From: Streptomyces sp. NRRL S-118
GTDB lineage: Bacteria; Actinomycetota; Actinomycetes; Streptomycetales; Streptomycetaceae
Length of the DNA stretch: 64,000 nt
Direction of reading: 5' to 3'
NCBI RefSeq assembly: GCF_000716335.1
Contig: NZ_KL591005.1
Coordinates: 30,717 to 94,716, forward strand
Shown here: positions 7,720 through 17,216 of the stretch, one piece after another
How positions within the stretch are numbered: position 1 is the stretch's first letter
How the letters are laid out: every line of letters starts with the position of its first letter
Notes under the pieces: model-generated
Seen by the model: only the letters and a program-made list of their open reading frames with translations
Told to the model about the DNA's origin: nothing
Databases searched by the model: none
Program-made: the position numbers and the translations under genes

Positions 7720-9270
7720 ATGGCTCATCTGGGATCCAGGCGCGGGCGCGTACTCGCTCTGCCCGCCGGACTGGCGCTCACGGCATCGCTCGGTCTGCTG
7801 CCGGCGGGAGCGGCGTCGGCCGCCCCGGCGGGCGGGACACCGGCGGCGGCCGTCACGAACGGCCCCACGATGTCGTACGTCGTCAACGTGACGGGCGGGC
7901 ACGCCACCGCCGCGTCGGTGAAGAAGGCGATAGCCCGGGCCGGCGGCACGGTGGTCATCGCGTACGACCAGATCGGCGTCATCGTCGTCCACGCGCAGAA
8001 CCCGGCCTTCGCCGAGGAGATCCGCGGGGTGGCGGGCGTGTCGTCGGCCGGTGCGACGCGGACCGCTCCGCTGGCGGCGCAGACCAGTGACGACATCGCG
8101 GCGGAGCAGCCGCTGAGGGCCTCCGAGGCGCAGGCCGCGGCGGCGCGGGCGGCGGCGTCCCCGGCCGACGACGACCCGTTGCAGCCGCTGCAGTGGGACC
8201 TGCCCGCCATCAAGGCGGACAAGGCGCACCAGCGGACGCTGGGCAGCCGCGACGTCACGGTCGCCGTGCTCGACTCGGGCGTGGACGACACGCACCCGGA
8301 CATCGCGCCCAACTTCGACCGGGCGGCGTCGGCGAGCTGCCTGGGCGGTGTACCGGTGCAGAAGGACAACGCCTGGCGCCCGGCGGCGCAGGAGAGCGAC
8401 CACGGCATGCACGTGGCGGGCACCATCGCCGCGGCGAAGAACGGGGTCGGTGTCACCGGCGTGGCCCCGGGGGTGAAGGTCTCCAGCCTCAAGGTGGCCG
8501 AGCCCGACTCCGGCCTGTACTACACCGAGGCGGTCGTGTGCGGCTTCGTGTGGGCGGCGGAGCACGGCGCCGACGTGACCAACAACAGCTACTACACGGA
8601 CCCGTGGCTGTTCAACTGCACGACCGACGCGGACCAGAAGGCGCTGGTCGAGGCCGTCACGCGGGCGTCCCGGTACGCCGAACGCAAGGGCGTGGTCAAT
8701 GTGGCCGCGGCCGGCAACGCCCGGACGGACCTGGCATCCGAGACGCTGACCGACAAAACGAGCCCGAACGACACCACCCCGGTCGAGCGGGAGGTGAACA
8801 CGCGGGACTGCCTGGACATCCCGTCGCAGTTGCCGGGTGTCGTGACGGTCTCCGCCACGGGCGCGCAGCGGCTGAAGGCGTCGTACTCGAACTACGGCCT
8901 GGGCGTCGTGGACGTCGCGGCGCCGGGCGGTGACTCCACGCGGTACCAGGCTCCGGAGGCGCCGGCCACCAGCGGCCTGATCCTGTCGACGACGTTCCGC
9001 GGCGGCCACACGTACAACTACAAGGGCGGTACGTCCATGGCGGCCCCGCACGCCGCCGGTGTCGCCGCCCTGATCAAGTCGGCCCGTCCGCAGGCCACGC
9101 CCGACCAGGTGAAGGCACTGCTGTACGCCCAGGCGGACGACATGGCCTGTACCGAGTCGTACGACATCGACAAGGACGGCAAGGTCGACGCGGTCTGCGA
9201 GGGCGGCGAGCACAAGAACGGCTTCTACGGGCGCGGCATGATCGACGCCCTGGACGCCGTGAAGCGGTAG
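7720..9270 (+). CDS. Secreted subtilisin-family (S8) serine protease
   Basis: 516 residues. The N-terminus has an RR-containing charged region, a hydrophobic core (VLALPAGLALTASLGLLPAG) and ASAAP as a likely signal-peptide cleavage site. Residues ~50-115 form an inhibitor-type propeptide. The triad is complete: D185 in VLDSGVDDTHPD, H228 in DHGMHVAGT and S439 in GGTSMAAPHAAG, with the oxyanion asparagine in AAAGN. A small acidic loop (DIDKDGKVDAVC) near the C-terminus looks calcium-binding. It is monocistronic and divergent from the DUF485/symporter operon. An extracellular housekeeping protease is the likely role. Confidence 0.95.
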   Translation: MAHLGSRRGRVLALPAGLALTASLGLLPAGAASAAPAGGTPAAAVTNGPTMSYVVNVTGGHATAASVKKAIARAGGTVVIAYDQIGVIVVHAQNPAFAEEIRGVAGVSSAGATRTAPLAAQTSDDIAAEQPLRASEAQAAAARAAASPADDDPLQPLQWDLPAIKADKAHQRTLGSRDVTVAVLDSGVDDTHPDIAPNFDRAASASCLGGVPVQKDNAWRPAAQESDHGMHVAGTIAAAKNGVGVTGVAPGVKVSSLKVAEPDSGLYYTEAVVCGFVWAAEHGADVTNNSYYTDPWLFNCTTDADQKALVEAVTRASRYAERKGVVNVAAAGNARTDLASETLTDKTSPNDTTPVEREVNTRDCLDIPSQLPGVVTVSATGAQRLKASYSNYGLGVVDVAAPGGDSTRYQAPEAPATSGLILSTTFRGGHTYNYKGGTSMAAPHAAGVAALIKSARPQATPDQVKALLYAQADDMACTESYDIDKDGKVDAVCEGGEHKNGFYGRGMIDALDAVKR

Positions 9271-9283
9271 AACCTTTTCAAGC

Positions 9284-9300
9284 ATGGCACCCGGTGCCAT
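9284..9300 (+). promoter_or_regulatory. Perfect 17-bp palindrome upstream of the CoA transferase
   Basis: ATGGCACC, one base, then GGTGCCAT. It is centred 18 bases upstream of the ATG at 9310, with TTTTC and TATG-poor sequence around it. Position and symmetry suit an operator for a dimeric repressor (TetR-like) overlapping a promoter or leader. It is too short to be a convincing terminator for the protease gene. Confidence 0.5.
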
Positions 9301-9309
9301 AGTGCAAGG

Positions 9310-10695
9310 ATGAACTCCCCCACTCCTGACGAAGTCACCCCGGTTTGGGTGGCACTCGGTGCCGACGCCTCGCTGGTCGACCGGATCTGCCCGGTGGGCC
9401 CGCGGGGCGGTCTGCCGTCGCGGCTGCCCGTGAGCGAACTGGCCCGCGCCACGGTCGCGGTGTGCTCGCTGGCGGCCGCCGAGCTCGGGGCCGTACGCGG
9501 CGGGCGGCCGGTGCCGCGGGTGCGGGTGGACGACGGGGCGGTCGCGACGGCGTTCCGCAGCGACCGGCTCGTACGCCTCGACGGGCAGGCCTGGAGCACC
9601 TTCGCGCCGCTGTCGCGGTTCTGGCGCACCGCCGACGGGCAGGTGCGCACGCACGCCAACTACCCGCATCACCGCGCCCGGCTGCTGGCCGCGCTCGGCC
9701 TGCCGGACGGCGCGGGGCCGGAGGCGGTGGCCCGCGCGGTCGCCGAGCGGCCGGCCCGGGAGGTGGAGGACGCCGTGTACGCGGCGGGCGGCCTGGCGGT
9801 CGCCGTGCGAGGCCCGCGGGAATGGGCGGCGCACGAGCAGGGCGCCCTGGTGGCGCGCCGGCCTCTGCTCACCCTGGAACGCACCGGTGACGCGCCGGCG
9901 CGGGTCCCTGACGGCGCGCCGCTGCCCTGCTCCGGCCTGCGGGTGCTGGACCTGACACGCGTGCTCGCCGGGCCGGTCGCCACCCGGACGCTGGCGCTGC
10001 TGGGCGCCGACGTCCTGCGGGTGGACGCCCCGCACCTGCCCGAGAGCCAGGAGGCGCACAACGACACCGGCCTGGGCAAGCGGTCGACGACCCTGGACCT
10101 CGGGCGCGGCACGGACCGCCGCGCCTTCGACGACCTGCTGGCGGACGCCGATGTGGTGGTCACCGGTTACCGGCCGGGCGCGCTCGACCGGTTCGGGCTC
10201 TCCCCCGAGGCGCTGGCCGAGCGCCGCCCCGGCCTGGTCGTGGGGCAGCTGTCCGCCTGGGGCCGGTACGGCCCCTGGAGCGGGCGGCGCGGCTTCGACA
10301 GCCTCGTCCAGGCGGCGACGGGCATCGCCGTGCTGGAGGGCTCCGCCGACGAGCCGGGCGCCCTGCCTGCGCAGGCCCTCGACCACGGCACGGGCTACCT
10401 GCTGGCCGCGGCCCTGCTGCGCGCGCTGACCGAGCGGCACCGGGCCGGCGGGACGTGGCTCGCCCGCCTGGCCCTGACGCAGACCGCGCACTGGCTGGTG
10501 CACGGCCTCACCCGCGGCCCGGCGGACGACGCCGCAGGGTTCCCCGGCCCGGACCGGTGGCTGACGGAGCGGGAGACCCCCATGGGGCGGCTGCGGTACG
10601 CGCTGCCCCCGGTGGCGTACGACGGCGCGCCGGCGGACTGGGCGCGCCCGCCGGGCCGCTGGGGCGCGGACCGCCCCGAGTGGCTCGGGACCTGA
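9310..10695 (+). CDS. CaiB/BaiF-family CoA transferase
   Basis: 461 residues, longer than the usual ~400. The clear family III CoA-transferase signature begins only at about residue 215 (GLRVLDLTRVLAGPVATRTLA, then GADVLRVDAPHLPE) and continues through the GYRPGALDRFGL and QLSAWGRYGPW segments. The first ~200 residues look like a degenerate second lobe, so this is the fused long form. The family moves CoA between organic acids; the substrate cannot be read here. The aspartate of GFDSLVQA occupies the position where the catalytic aspartate is expected, but I am not certain of that alignment. It has a palindrome just upstream (9284-9300). Confidence 0.82.
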   Translation: MNSPTPDEVTPVWVALGADASLVDRICPVGPRGGLPSRLPVSELARATVAVCSLAAAELGAVRGGRPVPRVRVDDGAVATAFRSDRLVRLDGQAWSTFAPLSRFWRTADGQVRTHANYPHHRARLLAALGLPDGAGPEAVARAVAERPAREVEDAVYAAGGLAVAVRGPREWAAHEQGALVARRPLLTLERTGDAPARVPDGAPLPCSGLRVLDLTRVLAGPVATRTLALLGADVLRVDAPHLPESQEAHNDTGLGKRSTTLDLGRGTDRRAFDDLLADADVVVTGYRPGALDRFGLSPEALAERRPGLVVGQLSAWGRYGPWSGRRGFDSLVQAATGIAVLEGSADEPGALPAQALDHGTGYLLAAALLRALTERHRAGGTWLARLALTQTAHWLVHGLTRGPADDAAGFPGPDRWLTERETPMGRLRYALPPVAYDGAPADWARPPGRWGADRPEWLGT

Positions 10696-10753
10696 TCACG
10701 ACGCCCGCTCCCGTACGGCGGCGACAGCGCTCGCTCCGTCGGTTTTCGGCCGG

Positions 10754-12480
10754 ATGCGACCGTCCACCGTACGCCGGGGGTACGGCAACCTGACGTTCCG
10801 TCGCGGCCCGGCGGGCTCGGGCAAGTCGACGCTCGTCCAATGGCTGGCGCTCAACGCGGCCAGGCGCACCTTCGCGGCGGAGCTGGCCGACTGGAACCGG
10901 TGCGTTCCCTTCGTGCTGAGGCTGCGGGCCTTCACGGCGGCGGAGGTCCTGCCCCTGCCGGACGACTTCCTGCGCGCCGCGGGCGTGCCGCTGCACGGCT
11001 CGGCGCCCGCCGGGTGGGTCGAATCGCTGATGTCGTCCGGACGGGCACTGGTCCTGGTCGACGGTGTCGACGAGGTACCGACGCGACTGCGCAACCGGAC
11101 CGAGACGTGGCTGAAGTCCCTGATCGCGGCCTTCCCCCGGGCGCGGTACGTGACTTCGGCGTGCTGGTGCGTCACGCGCACGACGACCAGTGGGACGACG
11201 TCGTACGGATGGCCGTGGGCCACGCGCGCGTGGAGGAGCGTGCGCGGCTGCTGCGGCAGTTGCTCAAGAGGGCCGACCGCGCGCCCCGGCTGCGGCACCG
11301 GCTGGTGCTCCTGGCCGCCGCCTGCCTGGAGCACGCGCCCGAGCTGGACCCGGACGTACGGCGCGAAGTGGAGGACCGCGCCAGGGAGCTGGTCCCGCCG
11401 CGGTCGACCGAGGACGCCGAGGAGCTGGCCAAGGCCGGGGAACTGGTGCTGGAGCTGCTTCCGGGGCCGGAGGGTCTGGAGGAGGGGACGGCGGCGGCGG
11501 TCGTGCGGACGGCGGCGCGCTTCGAGGGCGACGCGGCACTCGCGGTCGTGTCCCGCTTCCGGAGGGACAGCCGTTTCCTCGTGGCGTTCGAGGTCTCCGA
11601 GGCGTGGAACTCCTTCGACACCGAGTCGTACGCGCGCGACGTACTGGCCGCCGCGCCGTGGGACACCAGCTATCTGCACGTGAACACCGCCGAGCAGCTC
11701 CATGCCCTGCGGCATGTCGCCCACGCGCGCCGTGTGGACCTCGTCGGCTCCCACTCCGACCTGTCGCCGCTGCTCGTCCTGCGGGACCCCGAATGGCTCT
11801 TCGTCTACAACAATGCCGTACTCACGGACCTCACCCCCCTCGCCTCCCTGCCGCCGGTGAAGGACATCCGCCTGAGCTGGTGTTCGCAGGTGCGCGACAT
11901 CAGCCCTCTCGCCAGGCCGGGGCTCGAAGCCCTGGGGCTCATCAGCGTCCATCCGGACGTCTCGGTGGAACCGCTCAAGGACATGCCGGACCTACGGATG
12001 TTCCTGCTCAATCACCCCCTGCTCATCGAGAGCGTGGGCGAACTGCCGATCGGCCCGGGGCTGACCGAGCTCGTTCTCTTCCAGCAAGCCCGCTATGTGG
12101 CCCTGGACGGGGTGGAGCGGTGGCCCGGCCTGACGGCCCTCACGCTCTCCGGCGCCACCCAGCTGCGCCAACTGGCCCGGACCGCCTCGCTGGCCCGGCT
12201 GACCAAACTCACCCTCTTCCAGGTGGAGCCGCTCGACCTGGAACTGCTGAGCGGCCTCGCCCACCTGGAGGAGCTCAATCTGCAGGAGTGCGAGGTCCCG
12301 CGCGCGCTGGACCCGTTGCTGTGCCTGCCCTCCCTGCGGACCCTGCGGTTCGTCAACTGCCCGCAGCCGGGTCCACCCGTGGACCTGGGCCCACTGGCCG
12401 CCATGGAGCAGCTGACCATCGGCCCGGGCAGCACCCCGGTCACCGGCGCGGACGAATCGGCACCCAGCCGGATCCAGCCG
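10754..12480 (+). pseudogene. Remnant of a NACHT-LRR NTPase with an internal deletion and frameshift
   Basis: Two frames together give a recognisable NACHT protein. Frame one (from about 10800) has Walker A GPAGSGKST, Walker B ALVLVDGVDE and the start of the sensor region (RYVTS, ending near 11158). Frame two resumes at 11152 with DFGVLVRHAHDDQWDDVVRM and runs through helical repeats and leucine-rich repeats (LTDLTPLASLPPVKDI, LARLTKLTLFQ, LEELNLQECE). The whole NACHT lid, expected to be several hundred residues, is missing at the junction near 11150-11160. The usual N-terminal effector domain is also absent. The LRR frame has no stop before it enters the antisense of the next gene. I conclude it is non-functional as a NACHT protein. 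Confidence 0.8.
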
Positions 12481-12482
12481 TA

Positions 12483-13196
12483 CTACACCCCCGCCGCCCC
12501 CAGCAGCGACCCCGCCCCGTACGTCACCGCCATCGCCAGCGCTCCCCCGCCCACCACCCGGAGGACCGCCGGGCGGGCCGGGGCGGCGCCGAGGCGGGCG
12601 CTGGACCAGCCGGTGAAGGTGAGGGCGGCGAGGACCGACAGGACGGTCACGTACAGGCGCGCGGAGGCCGGGGGCAGGACGATCGCGAGGAGCGGGAGCA
12701 GCGCGCCGATCGTGAAGGCGAGGAAGCTCGCGGCGGCCGCGTGCCAGGGGTTGGTGAGTTCGTCGGGGTCGATGCCCAGCTCCACGCGCGCGTGGGCGCG
12801 CAGGGCGTCGCGTTCCGTGAGCTGTTCGGCGGCCTCGCGGGCGACCTCGCGGGTCAGGCCGCGGGCCTCCAGGAGGTCGGTGAGCTCCTCGAGTTCGGCC
12901 TCGGGCTGTTCGCGCAGTTCGCGCTTCTCCACGGCCAGCGCGGCCTTCTCCGAGTCGCGTTGCGTGGAGACGGAGACGTACTCGCCGACCGCCATGGACA
13001 TGGACCCTGCCAGCAGGCCGGCGAGGCCGGCCGTGAGGAGGGTGGCGCGGTCGTCCGTCGCGCCGGCGACGCCGACCACGAGCCCCGCGGTGGAGACGAC
13101 GCCGTCGTTGGCGCCGAGCACGGCGGCGCGAAGCCAGTTGAGGCGTGTGCCGAGCGCGCCGCGGTGCTCCTCGTCATGGGCTGCATCAGTCACCAC
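12483..13196 (-). CDS. VIT1/CCC1-family transporter
   Basis: 237 residues with the VIT1/CCC1 pattern: an N-terminal helix with LRAAVLGANDGVVSTAGLVVGV, a second helix AGLLAGSMSMAVGEYVSVSTQ, a long charged cytoplasmic stretch rich in Glu, then three C-terminal helices. The family exports or stores ferrous iron or manganese. GTG 13196 and GTG 13193 are both possible starts. Its stop (12483-12485) abuts the remains of the NACHT-LRR gene on the other strand, whose reading frame continues across it. Confidence 0.9.
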   Translation of the reverse strand: MVTDAAHDEEHRGALGTRLNWLRAAVLGANDGVVSTAGLVVGVAGATDDRATLLTAGLAGLLAGSMSMAVGEYVSVSTQRDSEKAALAVEKRELREQPEAELEELTDLLEARGLTREVAREAAEQLTERDALRAHARVELGIDPDELTNPWHAAAASFLAFTIGALLPLLAIVLPPASARLYVTVLSVLAALTFTGWSSARLGAAPARPAVLRVVGGGALAMAVTYGAGSLLGAAGV

Positions 13197-13457
13197 GGGA
13201 GGGTCTCACCCGTACGCCTGCCGCAGGCGCACGTCGTGGGGAGCCGCGCACGCGTGTCGGGCGGCGAACCGCCCGCGGGGACGCGGCGGGTGAAAAGGGG
13301 TGGCGGCGCCGCACAGGCGTTCCCTAGAGTCGGTGCCGCGGGGACGGCTCCGTACGCGTGCTTCCTTCTCCTCTTCTCTTCCACAGAATCCGTAGCGCGC
13401 CCACTCTCCGTCCCCGCTCTCACTTCTTCCGGTTGTCCGGTACCCAGGGGGATCTGT

Positions 13458-16049
13458 TTGTCCGTGCTGTCGTCCGTCTCGTCCGTCCTGCTCCGCCGTC
13501 TGCGCACGGTGTACGTGGAGGGGGCCGGGCGGCACCCCGGTGACGCGCCGGCCTCCGGGGCCCTCGTCGCCCTCGAAGCCGAGCTGCTGGACCGCGGATT
13601 CGCCCCGACGGCGCGACTGCGCGCCGCGCTGGCGCGGCTCGGACCGGCCGGTCTCGCGGACGCGGGCAAGGAGCTGCTGAGCCGGCTCGACGCCGAACTG
13701 GGCGCGGACCGCACCCATGTGCCGCTGTTCCGCGGCTTTCCGGTGTCCGTCCCGGACGACACGTACCGGCTCTACGTGGACCGGGTCTTCACGCTGCTGC
13801 TCCAGTGGCCCGCCCAGCCCTGCGTGCTGTGCGGCACGGTCGGCACCGTCCACCCGGTGTCGCCCTGCGCACATCTGGTGTGCCGCCGGTGCTGGGACGG
13901 CGCCGACTACTCCGGCTGCCCCGTCTGCCACCGCCGCATCGACCCGGCGGACCCGTTCCTGAAGCCCGCGAAGCCGGCCGCGAGCGCGCCGCGGGGTTCC
14001 GCCGGGGCGCCGGGCGGGCCGCTGCGCCTGCTGGACCTGGGCGCCGACCGGGCTGCGGACGCCGCCACCGCGCTGGCCGCCCTGCTGGCGCGCCGCACAC
14101 CGCTGCCGCCGCAGGACCGCGACGACCTCAAGGTGCTGCTGGCGTACGCGCCGCCCGCGCTCGACTGGCTGCCCGCCGCCATTCCGGTACGGGAGACCAA
14201 GGCGCTCGTCCTGGGCACGCTGCTGCTCGACCCGCGCACCCGGGAGGCCGTGCACCCGCTGCTGGGCGACCGGCTGACCACCGCGACCGACGTGCTGCGG
14301 CTGCTGGCCGTCCTGTCGGGCGGCGCGCCGGACCTGCTGGAGCCGCGCCGGTTCCGGTCGCTGCCGCGCGGGCTGCGCCGCCGGCTGCTGGCCGTCCTGG
14401 ACGGTCTGGACGCCGCTCCGCTCGTCGAGGACGTGCTGCGGCACCCGGGCCCGTGGAAGCGCGCGGCCGAGGTGCTCCACCCGTTCGAGCAGCACGGCAG
14501 GCACCCGAAGGCGGCGCTCGCCTTCGCGGTGCTGCGGGCCACCGACACCTCGGCCGTCTCGTTCGGTGCGGCGCTGCGGCGCACGGCCGCCGAGCACCCG
14601 GACGCGGTACGGGTCGACGGCACGCGCATCAGGGCGAACACCTGGGGCGCGCGGGTCGAGGAGACCCTGCGCGCCGGGGACCGGCCGGCTGCCCTGGCGC
14701 TGCTCGTCGAGCGCCCGGGAGAGCTGCTGCGCCGCCTGGACCACCTGCTGCGCCTGGACGGAGCCCAGCCGCTGTCGCCCGGGGAGAGCGCGGCGCTGGC
14801 GCGCGCCCTGCCCGGCGCGGGCCCCGGGCCGCTGCTCGCGGCGCTCGGACGCCTGCGCGCCCGTCACCTGCCGGGCGAGCGGCGGGTGTTCTTCCCGCGC
14901 GGGCGGGTGACCCGCGCGTACGCGGTGGAGGACACGCGCCCGCCGCTGCCCCACGCCCTCACCCGGCGGGTCTGCGCGCTGCTGGAGGCGGAGGCCCTGC
15001 GCCGTCTGTCCGGCGCGTCGCGGTTCCGCCTGGCGGTGCTGGACGCGGGCCTCGCCGGGCTGGCCGTCCCCTCGGCCGAGGGGGCCGCTGCGAAGGCCCT
15101 GGTGTCGGTGCCGCGCGGCAGCACCCAGCCGCTGCCGGAGGGGAATGTGCTGCGCCTGTTCCTGCACTGGACCGAGCCGCCGGGGACCCGGGTGGACCTG
15201 GACCTCTCGGTCGCGCTGTACGACGCGGACTGGACGTTCCTCGGCCTGTGCGACTACACGAGGCTGGTGTACGGCCACCGGGCCGCGGTCCACTCCGGTG
15301 ACCTGACGTCCGCGCCGGCGCCCGGCGGGGCGACCGAGTACGTCGACCTGGACCTGCCGGCGCTGTCGGGGGCGGGGGTGCGGTACGCGCTGCCCATCGT
15401 CTTCAGCTACAACAACATCCCCTTCGACCAGCTCCTCGACGCGTTCGCCGGTTTCATGGCGCTGAGCTCGAAGGAGGCCAGGAGTTCGCGGTACGACCCG
15501 CGTGCGGTGCGCCAGCGTTACGACCTCGCGGGTGAGTCGAGGATCCACGTGCCGCTGCTGGTGGACCTGGAGCGGGGCACGTTCCTGTGGACGGACGTGC
15601 ACCTGCCGCCGTCGGAGGGCTATCACAGCGTCGCCCGGCACAGCACCGCCCTGGGCGGCATCGGCCGGGACCTGTTCCAGTACTTCACCGCGGGGCGTAC
15701 GAGCCTGTGGGACGTGGCGGTGTGGCACGCGGCGGCCCGCGCGGAGGAGACCCTCGTGGTGCGCGACGGCGAGGTGCTGTACTTCACGCGGCGGCTGGGC
15801 GAGACGCTCGGTGCCTATGCCGGGCGTATCCGCACGAACGGGGCACCGGACGCGCGGCGGCGCGCCGACGACCCGGTGGCGCTCGCCGCCGGGGCGGCGG
15901 CCGGGAGGCAGGCGCTGCTGGCGCTGGTCGACGGCGCGGTGGCGCCCGAGGGGGCGTCGGGAACGGTCTACCGGCTGCTCCCGGGCGCGGTGGACGGCTG
16001 CGGCCTGGAACAGGCGTCGGCCGGGGACCTGCTCGCCCCGCTCGCCTGA
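13458..16049 (+). CDS. MXAN_6230/SCO0854-family RING-finger protein with TerD-like region
   Basis: About 863 residues. A C3HC4 RING finger is complete at residues 122-157: C122-x2-C125, C137-x-H139, C142-x2-C145, C154-x2-C157. A long helical middle follows. Residues ~547-667 (RVDLDLSVALYDADW, HSGDLTSAPAPGG, FSYNNIPFDQLLDAFAGFM) read like a TerD-type calcium-binding beta sandwich. The name comes from the family as I remember it; the function is unknown. I chose TTG 13458 because GGGGGA ends five bases before it and the conserved sequence starts immediately; GTG 13464 is the alternative. The 260 bases upstream are pyrimidine-rich and contain no gene. Confidence 0.85.
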   Translation: MSVLSSVSSVLLRRLRTVYVEGAGRHPGDAPASGALVALEAELLDRGFAPTARLRAALARLGPAGLADAGKELLSRLDAELGADRTHVPLFRGFPVSVPDDTYRLYVDRVFTLLLQWPAQPCVLCGTVGTVHPVSPCAHLVCRRCWDGADYSGCPVCHRRIDPADPFLKPAKPAASAPRGSAGAPGGPLRLLDLGADRAADAATALAALLARRTPLPPQDRDDLKVLLAYAPPALDWLPAAIPVRETKALVLGTLLLDPRTREAVHPLLGDRLTTATDVLRLLAVLSGGAPDLLEPRRFRSLPRGLRRRLLAVLDGLDAAPLVEDVLRHPGPWKRAAEVLHPFEQHGRHPKAALAFAVLRATDTSAVSFGAALRRTAAEHPDAVRVDGTRIRANTWGARVEETLRAGDRPAALALLVERPGELLRRLDHLLRLDGAQPLSPGESAALARALPGAGPGPLLAALGRLRARHLPGERRVFFPRGRVTRAYAVEDTRPPLPHALTRRVCALLEAEALRRLSGASRFRLAVLDAGLAGLAVPSAEGAAAKALVSVPRGSTQPLPEGNVLRLFLHWTEPPGTRVDLDLSVALYDADWTFLGLCDYTRLVYGHRAAVHSGDLTSAPAPGGATEYVDLDLPALSGAGVRYALPIVFSYNNIPFDQLLDAFAGFMALSSKEARSSRYDPRAVRQRYDLAGESRIHVPLLVDLERGTFLWTDVHLPPSEGYHSVARHSTALGGIGRDLFQYFTAGRTSLWDVAVWHAAARAEETLVVRDGEVLYFTRRLGETLGAYAGRIRTNGAPDARRRADDPVALAAGAAAGRQALLALVDGAVAPEGASGTVYRLLPGAVDGCGLEQASAGDLLAPLA

Positions 16050-16165
16050 CACGTGCCCAACTGCCGTGCAGGGCCCGGCTTTCGGGGCGCGGGGCGTCAA
16101 CACGGCGACGGGGCGGGGGATGCCGGGGACCACGTTGTCAGTGGCGGCCTCTATTCTCAGTGACC

Positions 16166-17152
16166 ATGCTCGACGACCGTACGACAGCAGCAGCGTGGCC
16201 GGCCGCCTACCCGCAGGGGTACGCGGTCGTCGACGTGGAGACCACCGGACTCGCCCGCGACGACCGGATAGTGTCCGCTGCCGTCTACCGGCTCGACGCG
16301 CAGGGCAACGTCGAGGACCACTGGTACACGCTGGTCAATCCGGAGCGGGACCCGGGCCCGGTGTGGATCCACGGCCTGACGAGCGACGTGCTGGAGGGGG
16401 CGCCGCTGTTCGCCGAGGTCGCCACCGAGTTCTCGCAGCGGCTCGACGGCCGGGTGCTCGTCGCGCACAACGCGATGTTCGACTGGTCGATGATCGCGCG
16501 GGAGTACGCCCGCGCGGAGTGCACCGCGCCCGTACGCCAGCGGCTGTGCACCATCGCGCTCGCCAAGGAGCTGGCACTGCCGCTGCCGAACCTGAAGCTG
16601 GAGTCGCTGGCCGCGCACTTCGGTGTCGTCCAGCGGCGCGCGCACAACGCGCTGGACGACGCGCGCGTGCTGGCGGAGGCGTTCCGGCCGAGCCTGCACA
16701 CGGCGGCGGAGCGGGGCGTACGGCTGCCGCTGCTGGAGTGCCGGCCGCTCACCGAGTGGGCGGCGGCGCCGGCGCCGCGCATCGGCCGGCAGGCCACGTC
16801 GTCCGCGTACCGGTCGGGCAGCTGGCGGCCCTCGCGCAAGCGTCCGCCGTGCCCGTACCCGAACCCCGGGCGTTACGAATCGGACAAGCCGCTCAAACAG
16901 GGCATGCGTGTGGCCTTTTCGGGCGATACGTCCGTCGATCGGGAACTGCTGGAGGACCGCGCCGTGGAGGCCGGCCTGCATGTGGCGACCAGTGTGTCGC
17001 GGCTCACCAGCCTGCTCGTCACCAACGATCCGGACGCGGCGACGTCGAAGACCATCAAGGCGAAGTCCTTCGGGACGCCGATCCTCGACGAGGCGGCGTT
17101 CACCCATTTGCTCCGGGACGTGGCTCCTGCGGAGGACTCGGCAGACGGGTGA
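16166..17152 (+). CDS. DEDDh 3'-5' exonuclease with C-terminal BRCT-like domain
   Basis: 328 residues. Residues ~15-180 form a DnaQ-like exonuclease: VVDVETTGL (Exo I, D and E), LVAHNAMFDWSM (Exo II) and AHNALDDARV (Exo III, H and D). The last ~90 residues (LKQGMRVAFSGDTSVDRELLEDRA...ATSVSRLTSLLVTNDP...TPILDEAAFTHLL) match a BRCT fold, as in DNA polymerase III epsilon-like proteins of actinobacteria. A role in DNA repair or proofreading is inferred. There is no clear RBS at ATG 16166 or GTG 16160, so the message may be leaderless. Confidence 0.9.
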   Translation: MLDDRTTAAAWPAAYPQGYAVVDVETTGLARDDRIVSAAVYRLDAQGNVEDHWYTLVNPERDPGPVWIHGLTSDVLEGAPLFAEVATEFSQRLDGRVLVAHNAMFDWSMIAREYARAECTAPVRQRLCTIALAKELALPLPNLKLESLAAHFGVVQRRAHNALDDARVLAEAFRPSLHTAAERGVRLPLLECRPLTEWAAAPAPRIGRQATSSAYRSGSWRPSRKRPPCPYPNPGRYESDKPLKQGMRVAFSGDTSVDRELLEDRAVEAGLHVATSVSRLTSLLVTNDPDAATSKTIKAKSFGTPILDEAAFTHLLRDVAPAEDSADG

Positions 17153-17216
17153 CCGCGCGACCGCCGTCGGGCGTTTCGCCGTCCGTTCCGGCGGCGGGCG
17201 CCGCACCCTGTGGCGC

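Noticed and set aside
10696-11952. A long minus-strand frame covering the NACHT-LRR remnant
   Set aside because: It has no recognisable domain; plus-strand NACHT and LRR motifs account for the region.
13206-16133. A 975-codon open frame on the minus strand opposite the RING-finger gene
   Set aside because: Its composition is Arg/Gly/Gln/Pro-rich with no domain, it lacks an RBS, and its length is explained by GC-rich antisense of a real gene whose third positions are G/C.
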